This document shows positions 1 through 8,652 of a stretch of 64,000 nucleotides of DNA, one piece after another. The position numbers and the translations under genes were made by a program. Numbering within the stretch: position 1 is the stretch's first letter; every line of letters begins with the position of its first letter. The notes under the pieces are model-generated. The model was given only the letters and a program-made list of their open reading frames with translations. It ran no database searches and was not told the DNA's origin. The stretch is from NCBI RefSeq assembly GCF_002188465.1, contig NZ_NINW01000024.1, positions 124,001 to 188,000 on the forward strand. The letters run 5' to 3'. This DNA comes from Pigmentiphaga sp. NML080357. GTDB taxonomy: Bacteria; Pseudomonadota; Gammaproteobacteria; Burkholderiales; Burkholderiaceae_B.

Positions 1-913
1 TCACCACGCCGTCGGCAATGCCGTCCAGCGCATCGCATGCGTCGTTGACGGCATCGGCCACCAGCGTGATCTTGGCGTTGTCGAGCGTGCCGCCGCCGAA
101 CTGCGGCTGGGTGAAGGCAAGGAAGCCATTGAACAGGCCGGTCCAGTGGATGACGGGGACGACCGAGACGATTCCATCGAAATCGTCCGGGTAGCGCTGG
201 GCCATCGTCAGCCCCTCGCGCCCGCCTTCGGAGCCGCCGAAAAAGTACTGTTTCTGCGGCATCCGCTGGTAATAGCGCCGCAGGATGTCATGCGCCGCGT
301 CCTTCACCTTCTTGTAGGACTCGTGGGCGAAGTTGGCGAACATCTCGTCGTTCAGCGCGAACTTGCCGGGATCGGTGGCGACGTAGTCCGCCGCATCGTG
401 GCCCGAGTCGGTGCCGAAGGTCGCATACCCTTGGGCGAGCGGGGTGGGCTGGCCGGCGGGCGCGTCGCGCAGGGGATCCAGGCCGGTTACCAGGCTGCCG
501 TTGAAGCCGCCGCCGCCGTACATCAGCGCTTTTTCGTTCCACGAGAGGGGCAGGTTGAGCTGGAACCGGATGGGATCGGCACCGGCGGTGCGCGCGGCAA
601 TGGAGCCGAGCACCTGGCAGTATTCAGGCAGTTTGCTGTCGGGATTCGCCGCGACGAGCTGCGCCGTGGCGATCGTTGCTTCGCCGCTCGGCAGGCCGAT
701 GGCGCCGGCCGGCACCTTGGCGCCGGCGAGCGTCGGGCAGGCCTGCTGCAAAGCCGCCCTGTCCGGAGGCGGGGGCGGCGCTGTGCCGGGAGCGTGGCCG
801 TCGCCGTCCCCGCCGCACGCGGAGAGGATCGCCGTGGCTGCGGCAAGCGCGGCGGCGGCGCCTTGCCAGTTTGTTCCGAAACTGCGGGCGCGGGCTCGAA
901 TTGGGGGCTTCAT
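1..913 (-). CDS. Tannase/feruloyl esterase family lipoprotein (C-terminus beyond window)
   Basis: The reading frame is open from the ATG at 913 to the window edge and gives 304 residues, so the C-terminal part is missing. AGGAGA lies just upstream of the ATG. The N-terminus is a lipoprotein signal ending in L-S-A-C-G-G (acylated Cys33), so the protein is probably anchored facing the periplasm or outer membrane. The nucleophile elbow G-G-S-E-G-G places the catalytic Ser at residue 228. The flanking GGGGFNGS and TFGTDSGHD segments fit the tannase/feruloyl esterase family, which hydrolyses ester bonds of galloylated or feruloylated aromatic compounds. The catalytic Asp and His would lie in the missing part. 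It is divergent from the dioxygenase-Bug pair. The substrate cannot be read from the sequence. Confidence 0.85.
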   Translation of the reverse strand, partial: MKPPIRARARSFGTNWQGAAAALAAATAILSACGGDGDGHAPGTAPPPPPDRAALQQACPTLAGAKVPAGAIGLPSGEATIATAQLVAANPDSKLPEYCQVLGSIAARTAGADPIRFQLNLPLSWNEKALMYGGGGFNGSLVTGLDPLRDAPAGQPTPLAQGYATFGTDSGHDAADYVATDPGKFALNDEMFANFAHESYKKVKDAAHDILRRYYQRMPQKQYFFGGSEGGREGLTMAQRYPDDFDGIVSVVPVIHWTGLFNGFLAFTQPQFGGGTLDNAKITLVADAVNDACDALDGIADGVV

Positions 914-941
914 GTCTCCTCCTTGGGCATTATTTTTGTGC

Positions 942-959
942 ACGATAATTCATTATCGT
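942..959. promoter_or_regulatory. Perfect inverted repeat, candidate operator
   Basis: ACGATAAT-TC-ATTATCGT is an 18-bp perfect dyad with 8-bp arms, 29 bp upstream of the tannase ATG. Its symmetry and its place in a divergent promoter region suggest a regulator binding site. No regulator gene adjoins it inside the window. Confidence 0.55.
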
Positions 960-1057
960 CAGTGGATTAGATGCACTTTAATTCACTTAAGCAATAGGGA
1001 ATTCCATCACAGCGAGGAGCCGGCGCCGTCGAAGACAAGATCAACATTGCTTCATAA

Positions 1058-1069
1058 ATTGTCGACAAT
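1058..1069. promoter_or_regulatory. Palindrome ATTGTCGACAAT, candidate operator
   Basis: A 12-bp perfect palindrome lies 38 bp upstream of the dioxygenase ATG. It sits inside a looser AACATTG...CAATGTT repeat (1043-1072). TTGTCGACAA-type dyads are common targets of GntR/FCD regulators, but no such gene is adjacent in the window, so the assignment is inference. Confidence 0.5.
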
Positions 1070-1106
1070 GTTAAGATGTCCAGAAAATACGCGACAAGGA
1101 GACGAC

Positions 1107-2138
1107 ATGACCGCCCAGGCAGTACAACCCCTCGCCGGCCCGGAAGTATGGAGCGGCGCCAGCCTTGCCGGCACCAGCGACTGGATCTGGCGCCTGGATG
1201 CCGGAGAAATCCGTGAACTGGCCTCGGCGACGGCCGCCGCAATGGCCAAGGGACTGCGACCGACCGAATTCGAGGCGGCCGACTTTCCCGTTCCACGCAT
1301 GGCGGCGCGGCTGGCTGCGGTGCGCGATCAGCTGGAAGGTGGCCGCGGCTTTGCGCTGCTGCGCGGACTTCCCATAGGCGACTACACCGACGACGAAGCG
1401 CGCGTGCTGTTCTGGGGGCTGTCCGTGCACCTGGGCGAGCCGCAGGAGCAGGACGGCGCGGGCAATCGCATGCACAGCGTGACGAATACCGGGCTGAAGG
1501 TATCCAACGACAATTCGGTGCGCAGCTACCAGACCGACGACGAACTGACCTTCCACAACGACGGCGGCGACGCATTCATGCTGCTGTGCCTGCGCACCGC
1601 GAAGTCGGGCGGCGTGAGCAAGCTCGTCAGCGTGGCGACGCTGTACAACGAAGTGCTGCGGCGCCGTCCCGACCTGGTCGAGGTGTTGCAGCAGCCATTC
1701 CATTTCGATACCCGCGGACAGCACCGCGGGGGCTTGCGTATCCAGACCGTGCCCATCCTGAACTTTTTCCAGGGGCGGCTGAGCGCCTTGTACAAGCGCC
1801 GCTACCTGAAGCTCGCGCAGGAGCTGCCCGGCGTGCCGCGCTGGACCGAGGCGCAGGCCCAGGCCATCGAACTGGTGGAAGAGATCTGCAACGATCCGCA
1901 GGTGCAGCTGAGCTTCAGCATGGAGCCGGGCGACATCCAGATCGGCAACAACTATTCGGTGCTGCATGCCCGCACCAAGTACCAGGACCATGACGAGCCG
2001 GCCCGCCGGCGGCATCTGTTGCGCGCCTGGCTGACCTTGCCGAACGGACGGCCGCTGCCCGCCGTGTTCGGACAGACGCGGGAATTCGGCACGTCGTACG
2101 AGCGCCGCCACGGCCAGGCCGCGGTATCGGCGTCGTGA
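1107..2138 (+). CDS. TauD/TfdA-family Fe(II)/2-oxoglutarate dioxygenase
   Basis: 343 residues. The frame extends further upstream, but ATG 1107 follows an AAGGAGACGAC ribosome-binding site and begins the recognisable protein (MTAQAVQPLAG). The Fe(II)-binding facial triad is visible: H150-N-D152 in FHNDGGD and the distal H287 in SVLHARTKY. The basic RRRHLLRAW segment near residue 305 probably holds the 2-oxoglutarate-binding Arg. Family members hydroxylate or cleave small organic acids, sulfonates or aryloxyalkanoates using 2-oxoglutarate and O2 in the cytoplasm. The gene is followed after 10 bp by a Bug receptor, so the pair probably imports and oxidises one carboxylate-containing substrate. 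The substrate is unknown, and the taurine name is only the family label. Confidence 0.85.
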   Translation: MTAQAVQPLAGPEVWSGASLAGTSDWIWRLDAGEIRELASATAAAMAKGLRPTEFEAADFPVPRMAARLAAVRDQLEGGRGFALLRGLPIGDYTDDEARVLFWGLSVHLGEPQEQDGAGNRMHSVTNTGLKVSNDNSVRSYQTDDELTFHNDGGDAFMLLCLRTAKSGGVSKLVSVATLYNEVLRRRPDLVEVLQQPFHFDTRGQHRGGLRIQTVPILNFFQGRLSALYKRRYLKLAQELPGVPRWTEAQAQAIELVEEICNDPQVQLSFSMEPGDIQIGNNYSVLHARTKYQDHDEPARRRHLLRAWLTLPNGRPLPAVFGQTREFGTSYERRHGQAAVSAS

Positions 2139-2148
2139 AGGGGGAAAT

Positions 2149-3123
2149 ATGATGGCTAAACGTTTCTGGGTTGCCCTGCTGGGCGGCGCGCTGCTGGCCG
2201 CTGGCGCGGCGGCGCAGGCGGAAGACGCGTTTCCCTCGCGTCCCAGCCGGCTCATCGTGCCGTACACGCCGGGGGGAAATACCGACCTGCTCGGGCGCGT
2301 GATCGCGCAAGGGCTGAGCCAGGCCTGGGGCCAGTCGGTGGTGGTGGAGAACAAGCCCGGCGCGGCCGGCACCATAGGGGTGGAGATGGTGGCCAAATCC
2401 AAGCCGGACGGTTACACCACCGTGCTCGGCTCGTTCGGCAACATCCTGGTCGCGCGCAGCCTGTACAAGAACCTGGGCTACGAGCCGACGAAAGATCTCG
2501 AGCCGGTGGCGCTGCTCGCCATGCCGCCCGTGGTCCTGGTCGCCAACGAGCGCATGCCCTTCAATGACGTGAAGGGGCTGATCGACTATGCCAGGCGCAA
2601 TCCGGCCAAGCTGAACTACGGATCGTCGGGCAACGGCTCGTCCAACCACTTGTTCGGCGAACTCTTCGCCTCGATGGCCGGCGTCAAGCTTACCCATGTG
2701 CCGTACAAGGGCAGCGGGCCCTCGGTATCGGACACCATCGCCGGCCAGATCCAGTTGAACTTCGCGCCGTTTCCGCTGGTGCGCGAGCACATCAAGAGCG
2801 GCAAGCTGAAGGCGCTGGCGGTGACGAGCGCCAAGCGTTCGCCCGTGCTGCCCGAGGTTCCCACGGTCGCCGAGGCCGGCCTGCCCGGCTACGAGGCCGT
2901 GGGTTGGTTCGGGCTGATGGCGCCGGCGGGCACGCCCAGGGAAATCCTGGAACGCATCAACCGCGACGTGAACCAGGTATTGAAATCGCCGGCGGTAAGG
3001 GAGAACCTGATCAGCGAGGGCGCCGAGCCGGCGGGCGGATCGGTCGAGGACGCGCGGCGTTCCATTGCCGAGGGCGAGCGCAAGTGGGGGAGGCTGGTCG
3101 AGCAGTTGAATATCCAGCTGTAG
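2149..3123 (+). CDS. Bug-family (TctC-like) periplasmic solute-binding protein
   Basis: 324 residues with a Sec signal peptide (about residues 1-25, cleavage after A-Q-A). The Bug core follows: a PSRPSRLIVPYTPGG segment, P-G-G-N-T-D near residue 44, VVVENKPGAAG and the KPDGYT segment. GGGGAAA precedes tandem ATG codons; the first is used. The family binds small carboxylates or aromatic acids with two Venus-flytrap lobes and normally passes them to TctAB-type permeases, which are absent here. The gene is co-directional with the dioxygenase 10 bp upstream and is likely co-transcribed with it. Confidence 0.92.
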   Translation: MMAKRFWVALLGGALLAAGAAAQAEDAFPSRPSRLIVPYTPGGNTDLLGRVIAQGLSQAWGQSVVVENKPGAAGTIGVEMVAKSKPDGYTTVLGSFGNILVARSLYKNLGYEPTKDLEPVALLAMPPVVLVANERMPFNDVKGLIDYARRNPAKLNYGSSGNGSSNHLFGELFASMAGVKLTHVPYKGSGPSVSDTIAGQIQLNFAPFPLVREHIKSGKLKALAVTSAKRSPVLPEVPTVAEAGLPGYEAVGWFGLMAPAGTPREILERINRDVNQVLKSPAVRENLISEGAEPAGGSVEDARRSIAEGERKWGRLVEQLNIQL

Positions 3124-3152
3124 AGGCAGCGACGCGTTTCTCAGCGATTTGG

Positions 3153-3177
3153 CGCAAGGGCTTTCCCTCGCGTTTTT
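3153..3177 (+). terminator. Probable rho-independent terminator
   Basis: An 8-position stem (CGCAAGGG pairing with CCCTCGCG, one mismatch) closes a CTTT loop and is followed at once by TTTTT. It lies 30 bp after the Bug stop codon and overlaps the stop region of the converging small gene. Confidence 0.55.
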
Positions 3178-3533
3178 CAATGGCTGTTTTCCAGCGAGCG
3201 TAACGAGCCTTCGAGCCCCTCCAGCAGACGGCCGGCCTCGGTGCAGGGAGCGGGATCCTGGGCGATGGACTGCAATAGCGCGACGAGGCTGCCGGACTTG
3301 TCCTCACGACGGCTTGCGTGGTCGAAATGCGGGTTCAGCGCGCCGTTGGCGTTGTACTTGCCGTGCAGGAAATCCATCAGGTCCTGTTCGAAGTCTGCCA
3401 CGGCGACGTTGCCGATGCCGAGCAGGCATGCGCAAGGACCGCCACGCAGCGGCAAGTGGCCTTGTACCAGCCGTTGCCATCGCCCGGCGAGCGAGACGGC
3501 CTTCAACCTCGGATCGCTTGACGGTCCAGTCAC
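3177..3533 (-). CDS. Small conserved-looking hypothetical protein
   Basis: About 118 residues if read from GTG 3533, whose bases overlap the stop codon of the upstream bug gene. TTG 3506 would give 109 residues. Codon third positions are strongly GC, as in neighbouring real genes, and the peptide is well balanced, so it looks coding rather than a shadow. It contains a G-G-P-C-A-C-L-L-G segment near residue 33 followed by an acidic ADFEQDLMDFLHGKY helix, and no signal peptide or membrane segment is obvious. It is the last gene of the hyuA-hyuB-bug unit. I do not recognise the family and assign no function. Confidence 0.5.
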   Translation of the reverse strand: MTGPSSDPRLKAVSLAGRWQRLVQGHLPLRGGPCACLLGIGNVAVADFEQDLMDFLHGKYNANGALNPHFDHASRREDKSGSLVALLQSIAQDPAPCTEAGRLLEGLEGSLRSLENSH

Positions 3534-4531
3534 TCGAGCTTGACCCCGATATCGCGCGTCAGTTTGCGGAATTTCTCCACCTCGGCCTTCCTGAATTCCG
3601 CGTACTGCGCGGGCGTCGAGAAAAGCGGTTCTTTGGCCGTTTCGGCGAACGATTTCTCCAGCTCCGGATCCTTGAGGATTTTCTGTACCGTGGCGTTGAT
3701 GGCAGCTACCACGGATTGCGGTGTGCCAGTCGGCGCTTCCAGTCCAACCCAGGAGGACAGCGCGAAGCCGGGGATGAATTCGGAAACCGCGGGGACCGAG
3801 GGCAAACTCGGACTGCGCTCTCGCGTCGTCACCGCGAGCGCCTTGACTTTGCCGGCCTGCACGCTGGGCAGCACTGAGGTGTCGCCGAAGAGGTAGTCGA
3901 TTTGCTCGCCGAGCAGGGCTGTGAAAGCGGGCGCAGTGCCGGGATAGGGTATGTGCGACGCTTTGGCGCCGGCGGCCTGGTTGAGCATTTCGCCTGCCAG
4001 ATGAGGAACGCTGGCGGGCCCGGAAGAGCCGAAGTTCATCGAACCGCCTCGCTGCTTGAGCGCCGCCAGCAGAGTGGGCAAGCTGTTCAAAGGAGAGCGT
4101 TCCGGCACCGTCAGGATGAAGGGACTGTCGCTCAACAGGGCGACGGGAGTCAGGTCGGTGAGGTAGTCGTACGGGAGCTGCTTGAACAGGGAAGGGGCGA
4201 TGGCATGCTGGGTTACGCTCACCAGCAGCGTGTAGCCGTCGGGTTTGGCCCGAGCCACATGAGCGGCGCCGATGGTGGTGCCGCCCCCCGCGCGGGATTC
4301 CACAATGACCGGGTGTCCCCACTCCCGGCCCAGGTACTTGGCCACGGTACGGGCCAGGATGTCGGCTCCGCCGCCGGGAGGATAGGGAACTACCAGCGTA
4401 ACGGGCCGCGAGGGGAAGGTCTCGGCGGCGATGCCGGCGACGGGCACGGTCAGCATGGCGCATCCTGCTGCCAGGCCGAGCGCGACCTTGTGCCAGGCCT
4501 TGGGTTCGAACCGGATAAGGGGCTGGATCAT
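3530..4531 (-). CDS. Bug-family periplasmic solute-binding protein
   Basis: 333 residues. ATG 4531 follows a GGAGACACC ribosome-binding site. The signal peptide is long (about 35 residues, ending G-I-A-A), then the mature ETFPSRPVTLVVPYPPGGGADILART start typical of Bug proteins, with VESRAGGGTTIGA and KPDGYTLL downstream. It lies 26 bp after hyuB in the same direction, so it is the likely periplasmic receptor for the substrate, or a precursor, of the hydantoinase/oxoprolinase pair. No TctAB permease is nearby. Confidence 0.92.
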   Translation of the reverse strand: MIQPLIRFEPKAWHKVALGLAAGCAMLTVPVAGIAAETFPSRPVTLVVPYPPGGGADILARTVAKYLGREWGHPVIVESRAGGGTTIGAAHVARAKPDGYTLLVSVTQHAIAPSLFKQLPYDYLTDLTPVALLSDSPFILTVPERSPLNSLPTLLAALKQRGGSMNFGSSGPASVPHLAGEMLNQAAGAKASHIPYPGTAPAFTALLGEQIDYLFGDTSVLPSVQAGKVKALAVTTRERSPSLPSVPAVSEFIPGFALSSWVGLEAPTGTPQSVVAAINATVQKILKDPELEKSFAETAKEPLFSTPAQYAEFRKAEVEKFRKLTRDIGVKLE

Positions 4532-4557
4532 GGTGTCTCCTCTTGGGTGGTCGCCGC

Positions 4558-6321
4558 TTAGCGCGCCGGCATAGTTCGCCTGAGCGCCGTGGTCGCCGCT
4601 GTATCCGGCTTGCCTTCCCGGATCGCGACTTTATAGATTTCCTGCGCTTGCCTGACGCCGACATAGCCTTGCCGGACATCGTTGGCCACGGCGTCGGGAT
4701 CGCGCTGCTCGGGAGAGCCGAAGCCGCCTCCGCCGCCTGCCAGAAGATGCAGGGTGTCGCCTGCTTTTAAACGCTCGTTGCGGATCTTGCCGGCAACGAC
4801 CTGGGGGCCCGCGGCGGTGTGCCGGGTGACGAAGACATTATTGGGAAGGCCGGCGTGGCCGCCTTCCAGCCCCCATGGTGCGCATTGCATGCGATCGGCC
4901 TGGACGTCCACGGAAATCGGTGATCGCGCGCGCACGACGACCTCCGTTCCCAGGCCTCCCCGGTATTGGCCGGCGCCGCCAGAGTTTTCTCGCAAGGCAT
5001 GCCGTTCGATCAGGATCGGATACTTGGCCTCGAGCTGTTCGCAGGGGCTGTTGTGGGTATCGCCGTCGTTGGAGCAGACCACGCCGCTCATGCCGTCGCC
5101 AGACCGTTTCGCGCCCCAGCCGCCGCCCGTGGGGCCGATGAATCCTATGAAGAACTTGCCATCGGCCGGCGATATGCCGTGGAACAGGGCAATCACGAGG
5201 TCGGCATGGTGAGCCGCGATGGTGCGGTCGGGAATAGCCGACGCCATGGCCTTGAAGATGGTGTCGACTACGGTCATGGGGAACGTCATCCACTTGCGCA
5301 TGGCCGCCGGCTTGACGGCGCTGACGACGGTACCCTCGGGTACGATGACTTTCAGGGGCCTAAAGCTGCCGTCATTGATGGGGTAGTCGGTGGGCGAAGT
5401 GAGGCATTTATAGGCGACCTGGGCGCAGGAATACCCAGTGCTTGGGCCGGAGTTGAAGAAGCCGCGGACCTGGGGGCTGATTTCGGACAGATCGACCGTC
5501 AGTTCGTCGCCTTTCTTGATTACCCGGACCTTGATGGGAACCGGCTTGCCGATGTCCAGCCCGTCGTCGTCCATGAACGATTCCGCTTCGTAGACGCCGT
5601 CCGGGATGGATCGCGTACGCTCGCGCGCGGCGGCCTCGGATTGATCCATGATGTTCCGGATGGCGCCGAGCACAGGCGTGCGGCCATACCGTTCGAGCAG
5701 CTCGGCAAATCGCCGAGCGCCGGTATTGACAGCGACGATCTGCGCGCGCAGATCGCCCATGGCGCGCTCGGGCAGCCGCACATTGGCCTTGATGATCTCG
5801 ACGAGATCTTCGTTGACGACGCCTGCGCGCTGATACTTCATCACGGGGATTTGGATGCCTTCGGAATAGATATCCGACGTGACGCCTCCCAGCGAGCCGC
5901 CTACATCGGGCCAGTGCGCCATGCAGCACGCCCAGGCCGTGAGCTTGCCATCGAAAAATATGGGTTGGCTGAAGGTGAAGTGATTGAGGTGGCTGCCGGT
6001 GATGTACGCGTCATTGGTGACGAGGATGTCGCCGGGCTCTATGCCTTCCATGCCGTAGCGGCTTAGTTTGGCATCCACGGCATTGGCCATGCCACGGATG
6101 AAGCTGGGCAGCCCGATGCCAATCGATATGGTCTGGCCTTCCGCAGTGAACAGGCCTACCGTGAAATCCAGGGCTTCGTAGATGATCATGTTGTAGGCCG
6201 TCCGCATGAGATTGGTCTTCATCTCTTCGGTCACGGCGAGGACGCCGTTGCGAACGATTTCGGTCAGCACGGCGTCCGGGCGGTCATCGGCGCGAGTGGG
6301 ATGGGAAGTGGCGCTGGGCAT
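4558..6321 (-). CDS. hyuB: Hydantoinase B/oxoprolinase family subunit
   Basis: 587 residues. The open frame extends upstream into hyuA, but ATG 6321 fits the family start and overlaps the hyuA TAA by one base (TAATG), which implies translational coupling. Recognisable HyuB segments are the N-terminal TEEMKTNLMRTAYN region, the VTNDAYITGSHLNH motif, the MAHWPDVGG motif, and a C-terminal glycine-rich LLAGGGGGFGSPEQR tail. HyuB pairs with HyuA in ATP-dependent opening of hydantoin, N-methylhydantoin or 5-oxoproline-type rings, and related enzymes carboxylate acetone or acetophenone. The neighbours (Bug, IclR) indicate a regulated uptake and catabolic unit. The substrate is not determinable. Confidence 0.9.
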   Translation of the reverse strand: MPSATSHPTRADDRPDAVLTEIVRNGVLAVTEEMKTNLMRTAYNMIIYEALDFTVGLFTAEGQTISIGIGLPSFIRGMANAVDAKLSRYGMEGIEPGDILVTNDAYITGSHLNHFTFSQPIFFDGKLTAWACCMAHWPDVGGSLGGVTSDIYSEGIQIPVMKYQRAGVVNEDLVEIIKANVRLPERAMGDLRAQIVAVNTGARRFAELLERYGRTPVLGAIRNIMDQSEAAARERTRSIPDGVYEAESFMDDDGLDIGKPVPIKVRVIKKGDELTVDLSEISPQVRGFFNSGPSTGYSCAQVAYKCLTSPTDYPINDGSFRPLKVIVPEGTVVSAVKPAAMRKWMTFPMTVVDTIFKAMASAIPDRTIAAHHADLVIALFHGISPADGKFFIGFIGPTGGGWGAKRSGDGMSGVVCSNDGDTHNSPCEQLEAKYPILIERHALRENSGGAGQYRGGLGTEVVVRARSPISVDVQADRMQCAPWGLEGGHAGLPNNVFVTRHTAAGPQVVAGKIRNERLKAGDTLHLLAGGGGGFGSPEQRDPDAVANDVRQGYVGVRQAQEIYKVAIREGKPDTAATTALRRTMPAR

Positions 6322-8393
6322 TATCGGGAGACTCCCAGTTCGATGTGGAGATTGCCGTACTCGTCGACAGCGAGCGCATCTTCGGGAAAGAGCACCGTGG
6401 TGGAGGCGTGCTCTTCGATCAAGGCGGGACCGACGATACGATGGCCCGCGAGCAGCATGTCCCGGCGGTAGACCGGTGTCGGCATGCGGGGTTGGTCCTC
6501 GGAGAAATAGACGCCGCGTTCGGCGATGCATGCTGCATCCGCCGCCTCTGAGGGAGCACGCGCAATGCGCTCCATAGGCGGCTTGGGCATGATGCCTGTG
6601 GTTGCCGCCCGCAATGTCACGATCTCCACCGGCTCGTCCGGTGCGCAAGTGCCGTAGCGCTGTTGGTGAACTTGATCGAATCGCGCCTTGATGGCGGCCT
6701 TGTCCTCTGCTCGCAGGGATGCTTCATCCAGTTCTACGGTGACGGAGTGCTCCTGTCCAACGTAGCGCATGTCCGCGGAATAGGCGACGAGGACTGAGGA
6801 CGGAGCCACGCCTCCTGTCGCAAGCGCTTTCCGTCCCTGGCCGGCGAGAGCGTCGAGCTGCTCCATGATCTCGGCTAGATGTGCCTCTTCGAGCTTCTTG
6901 AAGCTCGTGCGGACGTAGTCGTACCGGAGGTCGGAGTGAAGCATGCCGAAGGCGCAGAAGTGGCCCGGCGCGCGGGGGATGATCAGGTGTTTCATGCCGA
7001 TCTCGCGCGCCACCGCCGAAGCGTGCAAGGGGCCGGCGCCGCCGTAGGCGATCAGTGTGAACGACGCGGCGTCCAGGCCTCGCTCGGTCGACACGCCCTT
7101 TACCGCGTACGACATCTTGGTGGCGGCGATGCGGAGTATGCCTTCGGCCGCCTGTTGCACGCTGATGCCTAGCGGCGCCGCGATTCTCGTCTCGATGGCA
7201 CGACAAGCGGCATCGGAGTCGAGTTGCATCTGCCCACCCAGGAATCGCTCCGGGCTGAGTCGACCGAGTACCAGGTTGGCGTCGGTGACGGTCGGCGCAA
7301 CACCCCCACGGCCGTAGCAGGCCGGGCCAGGGTCGGCGCCCGCGCTTCGAGGCCCGACGTGCAGGGCGTTGCCATGATCGAGCTCGGCAATGCTGCCGCC
7401 GCCGGTTCCGACCTCGAATACGTCCACGAGCGGGATCTGCACCGGCAGTCCTTGGTTGTATCCGCCTACCAGTGCGAGATTGCCGGTGAGCACGCGCCCC
7501 TCCAGAATGACGCCCGCCTTGGCGGTCGTGCCGCCCATGTCGAATGCGATGGCGTTCCCGATGCCAAGGCGATCGCATAGCGCATGCGCGCCTACCACAC
7601 CGGCCGCCGGCCCCGACTCGAGCATGCGTACGCATTCGCGGCGCGCTTGGCCGGATGCGTACAGTCCGCCCGTGGATTGAACGAGCAGGAACGATCCTTC
7701 GAATCCCTCCCGCTGGAGCCGGGTCTCGATCTCGCCCACGTACCGGCTGACGATAGGGCCGACGTAGGCATTTGCCACCGTAGTCGAACAGCGCTCGAAC
7801 TCGCGGTATTCCTGCGAGAGCTCATGCGATGCCGTCACGAACACATGTGGCAGCCGTTGCTGGACGATCTGCTTGACGCGTATCTCGTGCGATGGGTTGG
7901 CATAGCAGTGGAGCAACAGAATGGCTACTGCCTCGATATCCTGGGCCAGAAGTTCGTCGCAAATGCGGTGCACGCTCGCTTCGTCCAGAGGGACATGGAC
8001 CTCGCCATCCGCAGTCAGGCGCTCCGTCACTTCGAAGCGCGATGCCCGCTCTACCAGAGGCACGTGCTTGGAAAAGAACAGGTTGTAGGCATCGGGACGG
8101 TTGATGCGCCCGATTTCATAGATGTCGCGGAACCCCTGGGTAATGAGCAACGCAGTGCGCGCGCCCCGCCGTTCCAGCAGCGTGTTGATGGCCACCGTGG
8201 AACCATGGAGAAAGACTTCCGCATCCCTGAACCTTGTCCGGGCCTGGTCCACGCCATTTGCGATGCCGTCCACCAGATGATCGGGGGTGCTGAGCGACTT
8301 GCCGAGCGACAGGGTCCCAGTGCTGGCATCGAAATACGCCACGTCCGTAAAGGTGCCGCCTATATCGGCGGCAAGCCGACTGCCTTGTCTCAT
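6321..8393 (-). CDS. hyuA: Hydantoinase A/oxoprolinase family subunit
   Basis: 690 residues. An upstream in-frame ATG exists (8438), but ATG 8393 has a strong GAGGAGG ribosome-binding site and directly precedes the conserved LAADIGGTFTDV phosphate-binding segment (residues 7-18). A second ATPase-type motif, FDMGGTTAK, lies near residues 284-292. This ASKHA-fold subunit supplies the ATP-dependent half of the HyuAB enzyme. It is first in the hyuA-hyuB-bug-orf operon and divergent from the IclR gene at 8653. The shared intergenic region holds two matching palindromic sites. Confidence 0.9.
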   Translation of the reverse strand: MRQGSRLAADIGGTFTDVAYFDASTGTLSLGKSLSTPDHLVDGIANGVDQARTRFRDAEVFLHGSTVAINTLLERRGARTALLITQGFRDIYEIGRINRPDAYNLFFSKHVPLVERASRFEVTERLTADGEVHVPLDEASVHRICDELLAQDIEAVAILLLHCYANPSHEIRVKQIVQQRLPHVFVTASHELSQEYREFERCSTTVANAYVGPIVSRYVGEIETRLQREGFEGSFLLVQSTGGLYASGQARRECVRMLESGPAAGVVGAHALCDRLGIGNAIAFDMGGTTAKAGVILEGRVLTGNLALVGGYNQGLPVQIPLVDVFEVGTGGGSIAELDHGNALHVGPRSAGADPGPACYGRGGVAPTVTDANLVLGRLSPERFLGGQMQLDSDAACRAIETRIAAPLGISVQQAAEGILRIAATKMSYAVKGVSTERGLDAASFTLIAYGGAGPLHASAVAREIGMKHLIIPRAPGHFCAFGMLHSDLRYDYVRTSFKKLEEAHLAEIMEQLDALAGQGRKALATGGVAPSSVLVAYSADMRYVGQEHSVTVELDEASLRAEDKAAIKARFDQVHQQRYGTCAPDEPVEIVTLRAATTGIMPKPPMERIARAPSEAADAACIAERGVYFSEDQPRMPTPVYRRDMLLAGHRIVGPALIEEHASTTVLFPEDALAVDEYGNLHIELGVSR

Positions 8394-8451
8394 GTTCCTC
8401 CTCGTGGCGACGGGTGTCTCGACGGCTATGAAGGTCAACCGTCTTTTTAAG

Positions 8452-8465
8452 GTAACCTAGGTTAC
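8452..8465. promoter_or_regulatory. Palindromic operator candidate, site 1
   Basis: GTAACCTAGGTTAC is a perfect 14-bp palindrome, 59 bp upstream of hyuA. It is repeated imperfectly at 8529-8542. IclR proteins bind such dyads, and the neighbouring divergent gene is an IclR regulator. Confidence 0.65.
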
Positions 8466-8528
8466 TTCTAATCGTCAATGCCAGTATAAAAAAATGTTTT
8501 ATGATTGATATCAATAAGTTATTTGTAG

Positions 8529-8542
8529 GTAACCTGGGTTCT
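8529..8542. promoter_or_regulatory. Operator candidate, site 2 (degenerate copy)
   Basis: GTAACCTGGGTTCT matches the perfect palindrome at 8452-8465 at 11 of 14 positions, in the same intergenic region and 77 bp away. The AT-rich stretch between the sites (TATAAAAAAATG, TTTTATGATTG) is where the divergent promoters would lie. Confidence 0.5.
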
Positions 8543-8652
8543 TGCGATGCACGGAAGTAGAGGAAATGGTGCGGGCAGGCGGCTGGTTAATATGAAGGGG
8601 TCGCCGGCATGCGTCCGACGTGCCGGACATCATCCGAAGGCGAACAGAAGCG

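Noticed and set aside
411-1106. Upstream extension of the TauD-like reading frame
   Set aside because: It runs antisense through the tannase gene and the promoter region; the ribosome-binding site and family start lie at 1107.
3534-4679. Upstream part of the minus-strand frame containing the small ORF
   Set aside because: It is off-frame within the bug gene; only the portion after 3533 shows coding character.
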